64,000 nt of DNA from Papilionanthe hookeriana x Papilionanthe teres. Taxonomy: Eukaryota; Streptophyta; Magnoliopsida; Asparagales; Orchidaceae. A program made the position numbers and the translations under genes. Within the stretch, counting starts at the first letter, position 1, and each line of letters begins with the position of its first letter. The stretch spans positions 59,575,022 through 59,639,021 of the forward strand of contig CM040434.1 of assembly GCA_022702705.1 (NCBI GenBank), read 5' to 3'. The notes beneath the pieces are model-generated. The model was not told where the DNA came from. It did not search any database and worked only from the letters and a program-made list of their open reading frames with translations. Positions 24,721-37,700 of this stretch are shown here, in pieces.

Positions 24721-27700
24721 GTGGGTGTAAGGTATGTCGTACAACATGCCCACAAAGCTATTAAGAGCCTTCCATGCCATTTATATTTTTTCATTGGCAT
24801 TAAATATTATTTTTTTATTATTCCCAACATAAGTTGTTATGGGGAATGATTTGGCCTGACATGCCAACTCAATCTGGTAAGTGGAGCTCTCAAGTAAGCA
24901 TACTCGTACTCATGACCAGATATACCATGCAAAATATGAGATTTGCAAAATTCATGTCCGTGTGGGATTTTCCTTAAGTACTCTTCCCTAGTCCCTATCC
25001 TTTAATTATTTTCGCCTTTAGCCTAGATAGGCCTCGTCATTTGTATCTGGGTGTAAAGAAAATGTTTTCATTTTGGAGATGTCTTTAAATCCATTACTAA
25101 TTTATCAAACATCCCAATGTCACTTAAACAATTCTCTAAACCTTAATATTCTAAGGATCTTACCAGAAGAATTTTGAAATCAAAAGGTTCTTTATATCGA
25201 AATTTTTGATTTCCCACTCACCTCAAGCTTCTTCTTAGGAGTGTTGATCATTTTTTTTCAATCTTTTTTTCTTTTTTTTATTTTGAAGCCATTCACACTT
25301 TTTTTATCTCTCCTGAGAATTACTATATCAGGTGAGCTTCTTTTTGTTATAAAGTAATTTACTCTGACTCAAAAATCTCCTGAAGAAAGATTTTTAGAAT
25401 TTTATGGTACATTACTTATCAAGCTTCCATTGGTCTAGTTGAATGGAAAAGTAAGAGATCTAAAAAGTCTCTGAAACTACTCACATCTCAATGACGCCCA
25501 TCTAGTCACTCTGAGGTGTTCTCAGGACTTAGGTGAAAGTTCATTAAAGTAAGGGATTCGGTCATCAAGACATAATTCAAATCCCCCGAACCATGAAGAT
25601 TAGCAAATCCTAAGAAGGTGCATACATGGTCTCGGCTTAAACCCATCCTCGTGATCTATCATAGATTCAACCTCAAAAACATCGAAGGAAAATCCAAGAT
25701 AAGATCAACTATGGAGCACAAGCCTTTTCGGAAGCGTCTCAAGGGCCTCCGTAAATGGAGCCGAAATATCAAGAGGTACAGGGATAAGAAGCCATCGCCT
25801 CTGGTCATAGGTATATCTCAGTTAGATAAGCAACGAGGTCTAACCGTAGTGTTGGATATCGAGGTATCCCGATGATTCATGGACTCGATTGATCATGACA
25901 AAGTGTTTGAATCCGCTCAACATGAATATTAACATGGTGACAAGAATCAACAAGTCAAACAAAATATCCACGAGGTTGGATATATGAGATGAATCCATCT
26001 CACAGTGATGCTTTCTCACAAAGAACAGACTAAAAGTCAATAAGGTCCTAGATAGGTGAGGCACCAAATCCTAGTCAGGTTCAAAGTAGATCGACTAAAT
26101 AAAATGCTAGACAAATAAGTTGGTCTTAGCAAAGAAATGCTCTCATCAAGAGCTTAGCCAAAAGGCAAACATAGCTTAAATCAAATGAGGCACTCTCAAA
26201 CAACTCGGGAGATGTGCATCCCAACCTAAACATGGATCGACTAAGGCTAGCAAAATGGACTAGTCAATACAACATATTATCAACGAAAGATTTTTTTTTT
26301 GGGTGTCCCCCAATCGAAGTATAAAACTTCAACTATAGCCTTGCTTAATAAATGAAAGAGATCGAATAAAGCACTCTTCAAATCAAAGGCAAGTAAACTC
26401 CTCGCTGTCAAATGTGGAAAGTCATTCTACATGTAGCGTCGGAATGTCAAGAGACATGGTGGCAAGAATTTGCCTATTCTAATGAGTATTCGTTGAAGTA
26501 CGGAGATCAACTTATGTCCTCAAATAAGGAGGGAATCGACGGGGTATGCCCCGGATCTCCCTTTATCGACATAAGACAAATTCATCTAGCGCGATGAAGA
26601 GGAAGCCACAAAATTTTCCTCGTGATTTCAGGAATGAGTTAGCACATCAAATATGGGCAAAAGCCACTCCAATAGGATCATCAATGATACCTGGCGCAAC
26701 ATTTCGCAAGTGGCACTAAATACCACGCCAAGGGTTCCATGCAACACATCGGCGGGTCTCATGGCCTGCACAATAGATGGCAAACATCCAGATCTCGTAG
26801 TGGACTGAGAGGTATATCTCGGTCTCCTACTATGAGAATCATGGGAGTATGTTAAGTAGAGGAGTTCTTACACAACAGTGCTTAGATATTTCGTAGATCT
26901 AAGCAAGGAACTCATCTCTAAGAAATTGGACCCTATCCTCTCAAAGAGGAAACTAGAATCTCAATGAGTAAAGAGACTATGTGGCTAAGTCGCCCACTAT
27001 GGTTGTAGCAATCTGTTCCTATTCTTCCGGACGCCCTCGCCTAATGTAGGACGAGCGAGACCTCGCAGAAACCAGAATAACCGAGGCCGGGACAATCGTC
27101 AAACCAAAGAAAACATTTCCACTCAAAGAGGAAGATGCTCCTACGATCTTCCAAGCTCAGAGAACTCGTGGTAGCAAAACAAGACGGACCGCAAGGTGAG
27201 AATGACTTGCATCCGGAGGAGGGAAGAATCCCAAGCAAACTCCGACCGGAGTGTAGTCCACATAACTGTGATCGTAGGAGAGAAGATGATTTTCGCCTAA
27301 TGGAATTTGGGCGTTATCCCGCGCCGAATCGAAAACAAGTCATGGCGGGGACATGGTCCACATCGCCGTAAGATGAAGAGGTGATTCTCACCGACGGGAT
27401 TTAAGCACCATCCCGGCCGTAACCAAAACAAGCCACGACGTCAACATGGTCCACAACGCCGGAGGACAATATCGTAACAGTAACTCTAGCACTCTTACAT
27501 AATGTAACATCCGTGAGGATGGAAATCCTCAACATATGGAAGGACTAAAATAAAGGCTAGTAAACAGGAAAGAGCGTTGTAGCGTATCGCCATCTGGCAC
27601 TAGTCCTTTCCTCGGGGGAAAAGTAATACCAATATGAGTTGCTACAACGAAAGTAGTACCGCATGCACAACTCCTTTTCAAAGGAGGGCATGTAGCAAAT

Positions 27701-28126
27701 ATCCAATAAGGACGCGGTCCGCGCAACGGGGACAGTAGCGAAAATGACTCAAAATGGGGGCCAAAGGCACCTCCTAAATGGGAGTCAGAATAGGTATAGA
27801 AACCTGATACAAGCTATGTCGCTAAATTTGCAAGAATCTATTCCTAGTCCTCCTAGCCTTCCCGCCTAATCGAGGGACAGTGGATCCTCACCGGAAAACC
27901 GGAACAAAAAGAGAGTCGAAACAAAATGTCACAACGGCGACATTAGTCGACAAATCTATCGCTAAAAGAAAGACTCACCCACCTATGGCAAGGAGATATA
28001 TGAGAAGACAAAAGGACAAGTCTAGAAAAGATCATCAGGTGCTGCGATGCATCGCTATCGAGCGGCGGCCTCTCTTTACAAAAGAAACTGACGCGACGCG
28101 AGCCACTGCAGCAAAAATAGCTAAAT

Positions 28127-28400
28127 ATGTATGACTCCCCTTTCAATGAGGAGGACACAGGGGAAAATGCCTCATAGTGCGTAGAAATAACTCAATATGC
28201 ACGTCTCCCCCTTTTAAGGGGGAGAGCATAGAGCAAAATGTCTTAGAGAGCATAAGAGCAACTCAATATGCACTTCTCCCCTTTTAAGGGGGAGGGCATA
28301 GAGAAAATGCCTCAAATGGCGTATGAAAGACTCAATGTGCACGTCTCTCCTTTTAAGGGGGAGGGCACAGAGCAAAATGTCTCAAAGGGTGTAGAATTAC
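28127..28400. repeat. Four-copy 70-bp leader repeat with palindromes, unit B
   Basis: This is the counterpart of 15581-15858. All four copies are kept, and copy 3 has its palindrome restored (CCCCTTTTAAGGGG at about 28277) where unit A has 'caccttttaatgggg'. Confidence 0.86.
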
Positions 28401-28799
28401 GTAAGGTAACCCCACAAGGGTGCTCGAAAGAACTGAAGGTTATGACACCCTCAAGAGAACAGAAACGCTTGAGGAGAGGGGAAAGAGTTCTCCATGGCGG
28501 CAGCGATCATATCCATCTTTCTACCCTTCCGCGTAGCGGGGCAAAAAGGGACAATGATCAAGATTAAGGAAAGGTCAAGAAACCAATCACAAAACTAAAA
28601 CTGCATCGATGCATGCAATAGTGCTGCAACCGAAATGTCGAGGGTGAGAGAAGGGACAGAATGCATCGAGTTGCTACCCCTAGCAACCGATACATGGATT
28701 GAAAACCAAGTTCTCACAAAAGGCTCAACTGTGACTCGAAGGACGAGAACCAGGTCACGATAATATGAGCGAAACTACAAGTATGAAGAGAGGCTATAA

Positions 28800-29035
28800 C
28801 CCCAAAAAAAGCGAAGCTCCAAGTATGGAGAGAGACTCATCCCCGGACGTTGCAGTACGCCGGGATCCACAAGACTCATAAGCGAAAACTCTGACGAGAG
28901 AGAGATCATCCCGGGAGTCGCCGCCAGGCACAGACTCATAAGCGAAAACTCCGGAGGAGATCATCCCCGCGAGTCGCAGCAAACGGGATCTCGACTCATC
29001 GAAACCCAAGTGAGAGAGACTCAGCCGAGTCGCTT
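28800..29035 (-). repeat. Expanded, degraded leader repeats at the right end of unit B
   Basis: Three to four irregular copies of the leader sequence ('actcataagcgaaaactc', 'gagagagactcat') stand where unit A has two. Each has a damaged tRNA-like end, for example 'cccgggagtcgcc' and 'ccccgcgagtcgca'. The last ends in 'gagtcgctttg' directly before the TG of unit C. No copy keeps a full match to the tRNA end. Confidence 0.6.
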
Positions 29036-31218
29036 TGTTTTCGCCATTCTTTTCTCTTTTTTATTTTAAAACGAGTCGCTAGCTTGTCGGGCCGTCGTAT
29101 ACATCCCCTTATTCGAATAAATCTCCCTCCTAAATCAAATCAGTGATTCGAAAAGGAGAGGAACCGATTAAGAAGGGACATACGACAAAGTGACAAACAA
29201 GAGAAAGAGAAACATGGAGAGTCTACGTGCGATAAACCCCGCAAGGATAAGTCAAGCACGTCCGCCCAAACAAGATCGGGCGCAGGCACCTCGAACCAAT
29301 ATCCGCGAAAGAAGTATCTACGTAGACTACCCATAACCAGCAGAGTCAAGTATATGTACCCGTTCGGGGTCAAGAGCACTCCCGCAGGAACGTATTCCTA
29401 CCGGTTAATTACATCTTGGGGGATACCCAAGAATACTCTCGATAAAAGGAGTTTCGCTTTATATTATCATAAACTCTGGGTATAGCAATCAAAGGGAGAT
29501 TATTCCGTGCGGGAAAGTCTCGACGCTTCAAAGCTCTCGCTAAGCCATCGGACGAGAGTGAGTCTCTCACATCGCAAATGGGGTAGCGGCTCATCGACGA
29601 TACAGAACCCACTGAATAAACTAAATCATCTCGACGGGGTATCCCAACACGTCAAAGCACATCCGAGCCATAAGGGCAGCAGGACAAATCATCGATATCC
29701 CAAACAAGCGGGCAACTCACTCCAGCATCGGGCCGTCAAAATGATATAAACGAAGTCAAGGAGCGAAAGGGCTCAACCGGGGTAGTCAAAGGAAGGAAGA
29801 AGTAATCCTAAAGGGGCAGAGGTAGCCAAGTCTGGGGTATCACAAACCCGTCATCCAAAGCAGTAGGACCCTAAGTCTACCCGAACGCGAAGGTAGTCGA
29901 CCCAACACATCCCGAGATCCCCCGTCAACAATCCAAGAATTGCATTATCCACGGGGACCTCGGCAGCCCTAGGGTCAAAGGAAAGAAACTCTATCCTATC
30001 GACTATAAGCTAGAGCTCCAAGAGGTGGATCTCACACTCGCCAAAGCGGCAAGGATGCCTCGTGAAAGAAGAGAAAGGGAGGTTCAGCCACGTAGCCGCA
30101 AACGCTCCAAACAAAAGGACTTACACCCCGTCCGGGCTCTGGGAGCCTTCTAACACCCTAGGCGCACTAGACAACCACCTATAAAGGTATGTCGGGCCGC
30201 CGCATTAGAGAAGCACGGGGACTCCTCCTCGGACATGCAAATATGAATGCAAGCTATTCAGAGCGGTCCTTAAGTAATGCGGAGGCCCTATTAGTATGAC
30301 TTCGGGTGATATCCATGCAATGCAGCCCATTTAAAATCGCCCTGAAGGCCATGCAAGAAAATAAAAATGCAAGTTTTAAAATGCTGAATATTTTAATCTT
30401 AAAAACTCATTTATCTTCGAATATTTTATAAGGATTTTTTTTTAACGTATAAAATTTACAATTTTAGGGTCCTTAAAGAGCCTAAATGATATCGTGAAAT
30501 CCCGCATCACGTAAAGAAACAAGGAAAACACATGCATAGCATGCAAATATGCAATAAAAGCAAGAAAGAAAGCACTCCATAATAAAATAAATGAGGCCAA
30601 AATGCCGACTGGACCCGGCAACATAATCCGAAAAGAAATGTGCGGTCGGACTTCACATATACATGCCCGGTCCTAATTCTATACATCAATATGAAAATAC
30701 AAAATTAAGATACGAGGCACGAGAACCGCTCCTAGTCCCCTCCACGTGGTTCCCGTGCAAAACGCCTCGAACCCATGCCCGTATCTTATTTCTCGCTACA
30801 AGACTCTCCTAGACTCTAAAAGTACAAAGGAAAATAAAAAGATTCAATCCCGCATCGAAAACAAGTGTTAGCGGGAAAGCTTACATGCAAATGACGTATA
30901 ATGAGCCATGCTTTATAAATGGGGAAGCTAATAAGACTCGCAAGTAAAAGGATTAGAAATCATTACTTGCTCCCCCATACTGCGTACCTCGTGTGTGTGT
31001 ATAAATAAGCATGGCTCCCCGCTAAAAGCGCCCTAACACACTACCATACATATGAAGCATGCAATCACATCACAGAAAGTGCGTAAGAAAGATACCCGGC
31101 TAGGGCAATCAATCCATCAAAGAACAATAGCCAGCATCAAAAAGACTACTCTAGTAACCTAAGTCCTAACCTAGCACACCATCTAACGAAAGTGCACAAA
31201 CCTAGTGCCTAAGTGCAG
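29036..31218 (-). mobile_element. Retroelement-like tandem unit C, truncated by assembly gap
   Basis: The third copy starts with the same TG-led sequence and matches the first 2.2 kb of units A and B. It stops at the run of N in the stretch that reads 'cctagtgcctaagtgcag', which corresponds to about 6690 in unit A and 18570 in unit B. It carries many small indels and CpG-creating changes relative to A. How many further units lie in the gap is unknown. Confidence 0.65.
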
Positions 31219-31718
31219 NNNNNNNNNNNNNNNNNNNNNNNNNNNNNNNNNNNNNNNNNNNNNNNNNNNNNNNNNNNNNNNNNNNNNNNNNNNNNNNNNN
31301 NNNNNNNNNNNNNNNNNNNNNNNNNNNNNNNNNNNNNNNNNNNNNNNNNNNNNNNNNNNNNNNNNNNNNNNNNNNNNNNNNNNNNNNNNNNNNNNNNNNN
31401 NNNNNNNNNNNNNNNNNNNNNNNNNNNNNNNNNNNNNNNNNNNNNNNNNNNNNNNNNNNNNNNNNNNNNNNNNNNNNNNNNNNNNNNNNNNNNNNNNNNN
31501 NNNNNNNNNNNNNNNNNNNNNNNNNNNNNNNNNNNNNNNNNNNNNNNNNNNNNNNNNNNNNNNNNNNNNNNNNNNNNNNNNNNNNNNNNNNNNNNNNNNN
31601 NNNNNNNNNNNNNNNNNNNNNNNNNNNNNNNNNNNNNNNNNNNNNNNNNNNNNNNNNNNNNNNNNNNNNNNNNNNNNNNNNNNNNNNNNNNNNNNNNNNN
31701 NNNNNNNNNNNNNNNNNN
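31219..31718. other. Assembly gap of 500 N
   Basis: A run of exactly 500 N, the usual placeholder for a gap of unknown size. It falls between unit C and the right-hand satellite. Protein-like frames spanning it are artefacts. Confidence 0.99.
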
Positions 31719-34700
31719 GGCTGCTATTGGCTCAAAAATTGTCCGCTTCGAAGCCAAAGTTGATTTTTTGATCAAAAAGTTGACATATCGGTCAACGAGC
31801 GGTCATTAAGCTAAAAGTCGACTATTTCAACAAAATTAACTTTGGTCAAAAGTTAACCTATTGCGTACAATGGGCTTGTCATCGGGTCAAGGATTAACCA
31901 TTTTGACCAAAGCTTGCCTATTTGGTCAGAGATCGACTTATCGGTCAATAATCGGTCATTAGTGTCAAAAATCGACTATTTCGACCAAAATCGAATTTTT
32001 TGGTCAAATGTTAACCTATCGGGTCAACAAGGTGGCCAATCAGGTCGAAATCGATCATTCGGACAAAAGTCGACTTTTTGGTCAAAAGTGAACCTATAGT
32101 GGTCAATGAGTCGGTAATTTGGTCAAGAATCGATCATTTCGATCAAAGATGACTTTTTCAGTCAAAAGTCGACCTATTCGGGTCAATGGCAGGTCATCGG
32201 GTTAAAAATCGACCATTTTGACCAAAGTCGACTTTTTGGTCAAAAGTTAACCAATTGGTTCAATGTGTGTTCATTAGGTCATAAGTCGACTATATCGATC
32301 CAAAATTGACATTTTATTCAAAAGTCGACCTATTACGTCAACGGATTGTCAACCGGTTCATTATCAAGTCAAGGATCGACCACTTCGACCAAGGTCGACT
32401 TTTTGGTCAAAGATCGACTTATTGGGTCAATAATCGGTTATTAATTCAAAAATTAACTATTTCGACCAAAATCGACTATTTCGGATCAAAAGTTCGACCT
32501 CATTATGCCAATGAATTGGTCTTATCGGTCAAGGATCGATCATTATAACCAAAGTTTACTTTTGCGTCAAAAGTTTACCTATCGGTCAACGGGCCGGTCA
32601 TCGGTCGAGGATCGACCATTTCGACCAAAGTCGACTTTTGTCGCAGATCGCCTTCGAGTTAATAATCGGTCATTAGGTAAAAAATTGTCTATTTTGACTA
32701 AAATCGACTATCATGTCAATGTAGCACGTTAAGTCAAAATCAATCTAGTTGCGACCAAAATCGACGTTTGGTCAAAAGTTAACCGATCGGGTCAATGGGT
32801 TTAACATCGGGTCAAAGATCGACCATTTCGACCAAAGTCAACTCTTTTCGCCAGAGATCGACTTATCAAGTCAATAATTGGTCGCTTAGTCAAAAATCGA
32901 CTATTTCACCAAAATCAATTTTTGGTCAAAAGTTAACCCATCGGGTCAACGGAAGGTCATTGGGTCAGAAATTGACCATTTTGACCAAAGATGACTTTTG
33001 GTCAAAGGTTGGTCTATTTCGACTCGAAATTTAGCTTTTGGTCAAAAGTTAACCCATTAAGCGTCAACAGTGATTAGTCATTATGTCAAAAATTAACCTT
33101 TTTGTCGACTGATTCTTTGTCAAAAGTCGACCTTTTCGGTCAATGAGTCAAGTTATCGGGTCAAGAATTAACCATTTTAACCGAAGATGACTTTTGGTCA
33201 AAAGTTGATCTCATCTGGTCAATGGGTTTGTCTATTCGGTCAAAAATTACCCATTTTAACCAAAGTCGACTTTTGGTCAAAAGTCGACTTACGCTGAAAT
33301 GGGCGCTCATTAGGTCGAAATCGACTATTTTGATAAAAATCGACTTTTGGTCAAAAGTCGAACCTATCGGGTTAATGTGGCTCGTCATCGGGTCAAGGAT
33401 CGACCATTTCGACCAAAGTCAATTTTTTGGTCGAGGTCGAATAAATTTCGAATTTGGCCCTTAGTCGCAAAATCGATTATTTCTCGACCAAAATTAAATT
33501 TTTGGCCAAAAGTTAACCCATTGGGTTAACTGAGTGGTCATCGATTGATGAAATCGACCATTTCGACCAAAGTCGACTTTTTGGTCAAAAGTCGGCATAT
33601 TTGGTCAAATAGTCAGTAATTGTGTCAAGAATCGCACCATTTTCGACCGAAGATTGACAATTTAGTCAAAAGTCAGGATATTTGTCAAACTCGTTCGGTC
33701 ATCGGGTAAAAATTAACCATTTCGACCAAATTCGACTTTTTGGTCAAAAGTCGACATGTTGGATCAATGGAAGGCATTAGGTCAACATTTTACTATTTTC
33801 ACCAAAATCGACTTTTGGTCAAAAGTCGACATATTAGGTCAATGTGTTTGTTTATCGGGTCAAGGATCGACCATTTTCACCAAAGTCAGCCTTTTTAGTC
33901 AGAGATTAACTTAATGGGTCAATAATTTGTCATTAAATCGACTATTGTGGCCAGCTAATAGTCGAAAATCGACTATTTTAACCAAAATTTACTTTTTGGT
34001 CAAAAGTTGTCCTATTGGGTCAATGGGTTGTTCATTGGGTCAAGGATCGACAATTTTGACCAAAGTTGTCTTTTTGGTCAAAAGTTGATCTATCGGGTCA
34101 ATGTAGTTAGCCATTCTTACGAAGTCGACTGATTGGGTCAAGGATCGACCATTTCGACCAAAGTCGATTTTCTGGTCGTAGATTAATCTTATCGGGTTAA
34201 TAATCGGTCATTAATTCAAAAAGTCGACATTTTTAGTCATTTGGTCAAAAGTCGACCTATTAGGCATTTGCGGTCGGTCATCGTGTCAAGGATCGATAAT
34301 TTTGACTAACGCCGACTTTTCGTCAAAAGTCGACTCCACGGTCAATGGGTCTGGTCATCGGGTCAAGGATTGACCATTTTCGACCAAAGTCGACTTTTGG
34401 TCGAGATTGGCTTACTAAGTCAATAATCGTCATTAGTCAAAAATCGACTATTTTGACCAAAATTAACTTTTTGTTCAAAAGTTCGATTTATCGGGTCAAT
34501 GGGCAATCATTAGGTAAAAATTATCCATTTCGACCAAAATTGACTTTTTATTTAAAAGTTGACATTTTTGGTCAATGAGTTCGTCATCGGGTCAATGATC
34601 GACCATTTCGACTAAAGTCGACTTTTCTCGTCCGAGATCGACTTTTCGGGTCAAAAATCGGTCGTTAAGTCCAAAATCGATTATTTTCGACTAAAATTAA

Positions 34701-37700
34701 ATTTTTGGTCAAAAGTTAACCCATTAGGTTAATGGGGTGGTCATCGAGTCGAAATCGACAATTTTAACCAAAGTCGACTTTTTAGTCAAAAGTTGACCTA
34801 TTTGTTCAATGATTTATTAATTGGGTCAACAATTGACCATTTTGACGGAAGATAACTTTTTAGTCAAAAGTTGAACTTTTTTGGTCAATGGGTTGGTCAT
34901 TAGGTCAAAAATTGACAATTTTGACCAAAATCGACTTTTGGTCAAAAGTCGAACTTCTTTGGGTCAATGAGTCGGTAATTGGTTCAAGAACCGACCATTT
35001 CGACCAAAGATGACTTTTTGGGCAAAAGTTGACCTTCGGGTCAACTGGCTTGTCATCGGGTCAAAAATTGACCATTTTGACCAAAATTGGCTTTTTGGAC
35101 GAAAGTCGACCAATCGGGTCAATGGGCGGTCATTACTCATTAGTCAATATTGCATCATTCTTTCCAAAATCGACTTTTGGTCAAAAGTTGTCCTATCGGG
35201 TCAACTAGTGTGTCATCGGGTCAAGGATCGACCATTTCGACCAAGGTCGACTCTTTTGTCGTAGATTGACTTATTGGGTCAATAATTGGTCATTATATCA
35301 AAAATCGACTATTTCGACCAAAAATTAAAATTTTGGTCAAAAGTTAACCGATCGGCCAATGGAAGTTGGTCATCGAGCGAAATCAACTCATTTTGCAGAG
35401 TCGATTTTTCGGGCAATGAGGTAAGTAGTGGTCGAAGAATCGACCATTTTGACCAAAGATGACTTTTTAGTCAAAAGTCACCAAATGTGTTAATCTGGTT
35501 AGCCATCGGTTCAAAATCGATCATTTTGATCCAAGTCGACTTTTAGTTAAAACTCGACCTATCGGGTCAATTCGAGTGGTCATAGTCAAAAAGCGACTAT
35601 TTTCACCAAATTGACTTTTAGGTCAAAGTTCGACCTATCGGGTCAATAGGTTGTCATCGGGTCAAAAGATCGACCATTTTGACCAAAGTCGACTTTTTGG
35701 CCGAAATCGACTTATCGGGCTAATAATCGGTCATCTATTTAAAATTCGACTATTTTCGACTCTAAATCGACTTTTTGGTCAAAAGATAACCCGTTAGGCC
35801 AATGGGTCGGTCATCGGGTCAAGGATCGACTATTTTCACTAAAGTAGACTTTTTGGTCAAAAGTCGACACATTTTGGTTAATGAGTCGGTAATTGGGTCA
35901 AGAATCGACCATTTCGAGCAAACATGGCCGTTTAGTCAAAAGTCGACCAAATGGGTCAATTGGTCGTCATCGAGTAAGAAATCGACTCTTTTGACTCAAG
36001 TCGACTTTTTGGTCAATAGTCGACCTATTGGTCAATGCATGGTCATTAGGTTAAAAATCGACTATTTCGACCAAAATCGACTTTTTGTTAAAAGTCGACC
36101 TATTGTATCAATAGGTTCGTCATCGGGTCAAGGATTAACCATTTCGACCAAAGTCGACTTTTTGATCGCAGAGAGAATTATCGGATTAATATCGGTCATT
36201 TGTTCAAAATTTTACTACTTTTACCAAAATCGGCTTTTTGTCAAAAGATAACCTATTAAGCCAATAGGTCATCATTAGGTTAAGGATCGATCATTTCGAC
36301 CAAAGTCGACTTTTTAGTCAAAAGTTAACCTATTTCAATACGGTTATTCATCGGGTCAAGAATCGATCATTTCGACCAAAGCTGTAGTTTTTTAGTCGGA
36401 GATTAGCTCTTAATGGGTAAATAGTTGTGTCATGAGGTCAAAATCGACTATTTCAACCGAAATCGACTTTTGGTCAAACGTCGACCTATCGGGCCAATGG
36501 GTCAGTCATTTAGTCAAGGATCGACCATTTCGAGAAAATTCGTCTTTTTCGGGTTAAAAGTCGATCTATTTAGTCAATGAGTCGGTCATTGGTCAAAAAA
36601 TGACCATTTTCGACCAAAGTTGATCTTTTTATCAAAAGTCGACTCTATCGGGTTAATGGGTTATTATGATCAAAATCGACTATTTCGACCAAAACTCGAC
36701 TTTTCAGTCAAAAGTCGACCTATCGAGTCAATGAGCGGTCATCGGTTCAAGGATTTACCATTTCGATCAAAGTCGATTTTTCGTCGAGATCGATTTATTG
36801 GGTCAAAAATTGGTCATAAGGGCAAAATCGACTATTTTGACCAAAATTGAATTTTTGGTCAAAAGTTAATCCATTAGGTGAACTAGAAGGTCATCGGGTC
36901 GAAATCGACCATTTTCGATCAAAGTTGACTTCGTGTCAAAAAGTCGACCTATTTGGTCAATCGAGTCGATAATTGGCAGAACAATTTGACCAAAGATGAT
37001 TTTTTTGGTCAAAAGTCGACCTATTGGGTCAATGGGTCAGTTATCTGGTCAAAAATTAACCATTTTGTCCAAAGTTTACTTTTTGGTTAAAAGTCGACCT
37101 ATCGGGTCAATGGACAGTCATTAAGTCAATAATCGACAATTTTAACCAAAATCGACTTTTAGGTCAAATGTCGACCTATTGGTCAATAGGCTTCATTATT
37201 AGATCAAGATTGACCATTTCGACCAAAGTCGACTTTTGGTCAGAGTTCGACTTATCGGGAGAATAATCGGTCATTTATTCAAAAATCGACTATTTTTATA
37301 AAAATCGACTTTTTAGTCAATAAGTCGACCTATTAGGCCAATGGGTCGTCCTTGGGTCAAGGATCGATCATTTTCGACCAAAGTTAACTTTTTCGTCAAA
37401 AGTTTACCTATCGGGTCAATGGGTTATTCATTGGGTCAAGGATCGACCATTTTCACCAAAGTCGACTTTTGGTCCAGAGATCGGCTCTATCGGGTCAATA
37501 ATTGGTCATGAGGTCAAAAGTCGACTATTTCGACTAAAATCGACTTTTGTTCAAATGTTGACCTATTGGGTCAATGGGCTGGTCATTGGGTCAAGGATTG
37601 ATCATTTTGATCAAAGTCGTCTTTTTGGTCAAACATTGATCTATTAGGTGAATGGGTTGGTCATTAGGTCAAAAAATGAACCTTTTCGGACCGTGGTCGA

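Larger units (their letters stand above)
16401..29035 (-). mobile_element. Retroelement-like tandem unit B (about 12.6 kb)
   Basis: This is the second copy of the 12-kb unit, collinear with unit A over its whole length and mostly differing by single bases. It is 743 bp longer. Most of the extra length is a three-copy tandem repeat of about 150 bp at 21663-22110. Smaller gains come from a doubled TA microsatellite and extra leader copies at the right end. From about 24 kb the differences from unit A become dense and biased toward new CpG, with small indels, which suggests lower sequence quality rather than age. As in unit A, no retroelement protein domain was recognised. Confidence 0.6.

Noticed and set aside
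31205..31809. Long open frames across the N run
   Set aside because: They exist only because N codons are treated as open; there is no coding evidence on either side.
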